A DNA stretch of 8,744 nt, taken from contig PXSG01000056.1 of the NCBI GenBank assembly GCA_003023485.1, positions 1 through 8,744 on the forward strand, written 5' to 3'. Each line of letters begins with the position of its first letter. Within the stretch, counting starts at the first letter, position 1. Position numbers and translations under genes: made by a program. This stretch comes from Halobacteriales archaeon SW_10_68_16. GTDB taxonomy: Archaea > Halobacteriota > Halobacteria > Halobacteriales > Haloarculaceae. The notes beneath the pieces were generated by a model, which saw nothing but the letters and a program-made list of their open reading frames with translations, had not been told where the DNA came from and made no database searches. Shown one piece after another: positions 7,362-8,744 of the stretch.

Positions 7362-7369
7362 AGGTGATC
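7360..7369 (+). promoter_or_regulatory. Strong Shine-Dalgarno site of rpl7ae
   Basis: GGAGGTGATC contains a nine-base match to the anti-Shine-Dalgarno 3' end of archaeal 16S rRNA (AUCACCUCC) and ends four bases before the ATG at 7374. It fixes the rpl7ae start and suggests high, leadered expression. Confidence 0.8.
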
Positions 7370-7373
7370 ATCA

Positions 7374-7736
7374 ATGCCAGTGTACGTCGACTTCGACGTC
7401 CCGGCTGACCTCGAAGAGGACGCCCTCGAGGCGCTCGAGGTAGCCAGGGACACGGGAACGGTAAAGAAAGGAACCAACGAGACGACCAAAGCCATCGAGC
7501 GGGGCAACGCTCGACTCGTCCTCGTCGCCGAGGACGTCCAGCCCGAGGAGGTCGTGATGCACCTCCCCGAACTCGCCGCGGAGAAGGACGCCCCCTACAT
7601 CTTCGTCGGTGCACAGGACGACGTCGGCCACGCGGCCGGCCTCGAAGTCGGGAGCGCAGCCGCGGCCATCGTCGACCCCGGCGAGGCCGAGACGGACGTC
7701 CAGGACATCGCCGACAAGGTCGAGGAACTCCGCTGA
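7374..7736 (+). CDS. rpl7ae: Large-subunit ribosomal protein L7Ae
   Basis: L7Ae binds kink-turn and kink-loop RNA. In archaea it is part of the 50S subunit and also the core protein of box C/D and H/ACA guide RNPs and of RNase P. The 120-residue length is typical. The RNA-contact signature [14 protein letters not shown] is at 31-44, followed by [18 protein letters not shown] (48-65) and the [11 protein letters not shown] segment (68-78); the chain is acidic at both ends, as usual in halophiles. The start is set by a near-perfect Shine-Dalgarno site. It is the first gene of rpl7ae-rps28e-rpl24e-ndk, an order widely conserved in Halobacteria. Its leader is unusually GC-rich and foldable, and the gap after it (93 bases) is far longer than the other junctions in the operon. 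Confidence 0.96.
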   Translation: MPVYVDFDVPADLEEDALEALEVARDTGTVKKGTNETTKAIERGNARLVLVAEDVQPEEVVMHLPELAAEKDAPYIFVGAQDDVGHAAGLEVGSAAAAIVDPGEAETDVQDIADKVEELR

Positions 7737-7746
7737 GGTGGTCGAG

Positions 7747-7833
7747 ATGAGCACGCCCAGACATTCCGGCTCGCTTCGCTTCGCGGGCTGTGACTGGTCT
7801 ACTCACGCTTACCACCAGGGGTGGTTCGCATGA
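7747..7833 (+). CDS. Possible 28-aa leader/coupling ORF before rps28e
   Basis: An ATG at 7747 follows GAGGTGGTC (7735-7743), a good Shine-Dalgarno-like sequence that overlaps the rpl7ae stop. The frame runs 28 codons and ends in TGA at 7831-7833, overlapping the rps28e ATG as ATGA, the classic layout for translational coupling. Against it, about 8 of 28 codons end in A or T and one is AGA, unlike the strongly GC-ending codons of its neighbours, and the peptide (start [12 protein letters not shown]) resembles nothing I know. A partly wobble-paired hairpin at 7768-7789 lies within it. It may be a short coupling frame, a young insertion or chance. Confidence 0.3.
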   Translation: MSTPRHSGSLRFAGCDWSTHAYHQGWFA

Positions 7834-8057
7834 GTGCAGAGGAATCCGACGACGGCGGGTCCACGCCAGCGGAGGTCATCGAACTCGTGGGCCGGACCGG
7901 GATGCACGGCGAGGCCATGCAGGTGAAGTGTCGCATCCGCGAGGGCGAGAACAAGGGTCGCATCATCACCCGGAACGTCCTCGGCCCGGTCCGGGAGGGC
8001 GACGTCCTGCAACTCCGCGAGACAGCACGCGAGGCCGACACCATCGGGGGGCAATAA
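7830..8057 (+). CDS. rps28e: Small-subunit ribosomal protein S28e
   Basis: S28e is an OB-fold protein of the 30S subunit, found in archaea and eukaryotes. The 75-residue product has the family core: [22 protein letters not shown] (from residue 13), [19 protein letters not shown] (36-54), and the near-invariant C-terminal block [14 protein letters not shown] (57-70). The ATG at 7830 is preferred over a GTG at 7821 because family members start with MSAE-like sequence and GGGGTGG (7818-7824) is a usable Shine-Dalgarno site at the right distance. The TAA overlaps the next ATG (TAATG), indicating tight co-translation with rpl24e. Confidence 0.95.
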   Translation: MSAEESDDGGSTPAEVIELVGRTGMHGEAMQVKCRIREGENKGRIITRNVLGPVREGDVLQLRETAREADTIGGQ

Positions 8058-8509
8058 TGCCGCGAACCCGGACGTGTGACTTCTGTGGCGAGGACATCGA
8101 ACCCGGCACGGGCACGATGTTCGTCCGCAAGAACGGCGCCACCGTCCACTACTGCTCCTCGAAGTGCGAGAACAACCACGACCTCGGCCGGGAGGCACGG
8201 AACCTCGAGTGGACCGAGACCGAACGGCCCGAAGCGGCCGAGGAGGCGGAAGCAGCCGAGGAGACGGCCGAACCCGAGGCCGACATCGAGGAGGCGGCCG
8301 AGACGGAAACCGTCGACGCCACGCCGGACCTCGATGCCGCCGAAGAAGCGTCAGTCGAGACTGACGAGGAAGGCGAGGCGCCGGACCAAAACGTGGGAAG
8401 CGAGGCCGACGAAGGCGAAACCGGCGACGAAGACGAGACTGAGGAGTCAGCCACGGAGTCCGAGACGGCCGACGACGAGGAAGAAGAGGAGACGGAGGCC
8501 CAGGCATGA
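8057..8509 (+). CDS. rpl24e: Ribosomal protein L24e with long acidic C-terminal tail
   Basis: Residues 1-57 form a complete L24e zinc ribbon of the 50S subunit: Cys7-x2-Cys10 and Cys33-x3-Cys37, with [20 protein letters not shown] (16-35) between and [13 protein letters not shown] (40-52) closing the domain. Haloarchaeal L24e is normally around 60-70 residues, but this frame continues to 150. The extra 93 residues (58-150) contain about 44 Asp or Glu and no Lys or Arg, and are low in complexity ([28 protein letters not shown]), so probably disordered. The tail is in frame, uninterrupted and GC-rich at third positions, and its stop overlaps the ndk start as ATGA, so it is not an annotation artefact of a missed stop. 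The start overlaps the rps28e stop and has a GGGGGG stretch upstream. Confidence 0.92.
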   Translation: MPRTRTCDFCGEDIEPGTGTMFVRKNGATVHYCSSKCENNHDLGREARNLEWTETERPEAAEEAEAAEETAEPEADIEEAAETETVDATPDLDAAEEASVETDEEGEAPDQNVGSEADEGETGDEDETEESATESETADDEEEEETEAQA

Positions 8510-8744
8510 CCGAGCGCACGTTCGTCATGGTCAAGCCCGACGGCGTCCAGCGGGGGCTGATCGGCGAGATCATCTCCAGACTCGAAGACCGCGGGCTGAA
8601 ACTCGTCGGCGCGAAGTTCATGCAGATCGACCGGGACCTGGCTCACGACCACTACGCGGAACACGAGGACAAACCGTTCTTCGAGGACCTCGTGGACTTT
8701 ATTACTGCCGGGCCGGTGATGGCGATGGTCTGGGAGGGCCAGGA
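8506..8744 (+). CDS. ndk: Nucleoside diphosphate kinase (5' part)
   Basis: Ndk transfers the gamma-phosphate of ATP to nucleoside diphosphates through a phosphohistidine, balancing cytoplasmic NTP pools. Only 79 codons are in the window. They show the family start [19 protein letters not shown] (5-23) with Lys10, then LVGAKFM (33-39), [18 protein letters not shown] (49-66) and [10 protein letters not shown] (69-78), all as in canonical Ndk. The active-site histidine, expected near residue 115-120, is beyond the right edge. The ATG overlaps the rpl24e stop (ATGA) and has GGAGG at 8494-8498, so it is translated with the ribosomal operon, its normal place in Halobacteria. The usual next gene, infB for aIF5B, would lie outside the window. 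Confidence 0.95.
   Translation, partial: MTERTFVMVKPDGVQRGLIGEIISRLEDRGLKLVGAKFMQIDRDLAHDHYAEHEDKPFFEDLVDFITAGPVMAMVWEGQ

Noticed and set aside
5833..7443. 536-codon plus-strand open frame across tmcA
   Set aside because: It is antisense to a clear full-length TmcA and has no family features.
7135..7815. 227-codon N-terminal extension of tmcA
   Set aside because: It runs antisense through rpl7ae and the spacer, is arginine-rich, and precedes the normal TmcA N-terminus.
1..8744. CRISPR arrays, tRNA or rRNA genes, integrase sites
   Set aside because: No spaced direct repeats, cloverleaf-like sequence, rRNA segments or recombinase genes were seen.

Overview
The window reads as chromosomal DNA of a halophilic archaeon (class Halobacteria). 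The sequence is very GC-rich, the predicted proteins are strongly acidic and poor in lysine, spacers carry TATA-like rather than bacterial -10/-35 elements, and the gene set is archaeal: ThiD-ThiN fusion, TmcA, and the L7Ae-S28e-L24e-Ndk ribosomal cluster. The species cannot be named from this stretch.

Layout from left to right. (1) A 103-base spacer with an inverted repeat. (2) leuB on the minus strand (leucine biosynthesis), divergent from (3) a plus-strand gene for a secreted protein with a zinc-metallopeptidase motif and two C-terminal beta-sandwich-like repeats. Its PGF-CTERM-type membrane anchor lies one frame away, just past the stop codon. (4) thiD-thiN on the minus strand (pyrimidine branch of thiamine synthesis), tail to tail with the peptidase gene. 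(5) An AT-rich divergent promoter region leading to (6) a 47-codon conserved-looking haloarchaeal gene. (7) tmcA on the minus strand (ac4C formation at the wobble base of elongator tRNA-Met), divergent across a 239-base spacer from (8) the operon rpl7ae - rps28e - rpl24e - ndk, cut off by the window end inside ndk.

How the genes relate. The right third is translation machinery: a tRNA acetyltransferase facing an operon whose first product, L7Ae, is both a ribosomal protein and the kink-turn-binding core of C/D and H/ACA RNPs. The operon junctions are tight (TAATG and ATGA overlaps) except for a 93-base gap between rpl7ae and rps28e, which holds a possible 28-codon reading frame coupled to rps28e. 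The left two thirds are unlinked metabolic genes (leucine, thiamine) and one surface protein.

Most worth a second look: the displaced PGF-CTERM anchor, the small reading frame before rps28e, the long acidic tail on L24e, and a possible L7Ae-binding fold in the rpl7ae leader. No tRNA, rRNA, CRISPR array, intact insertion sequence or phage gene is visible, and no clearly novel multi-gene system is present.
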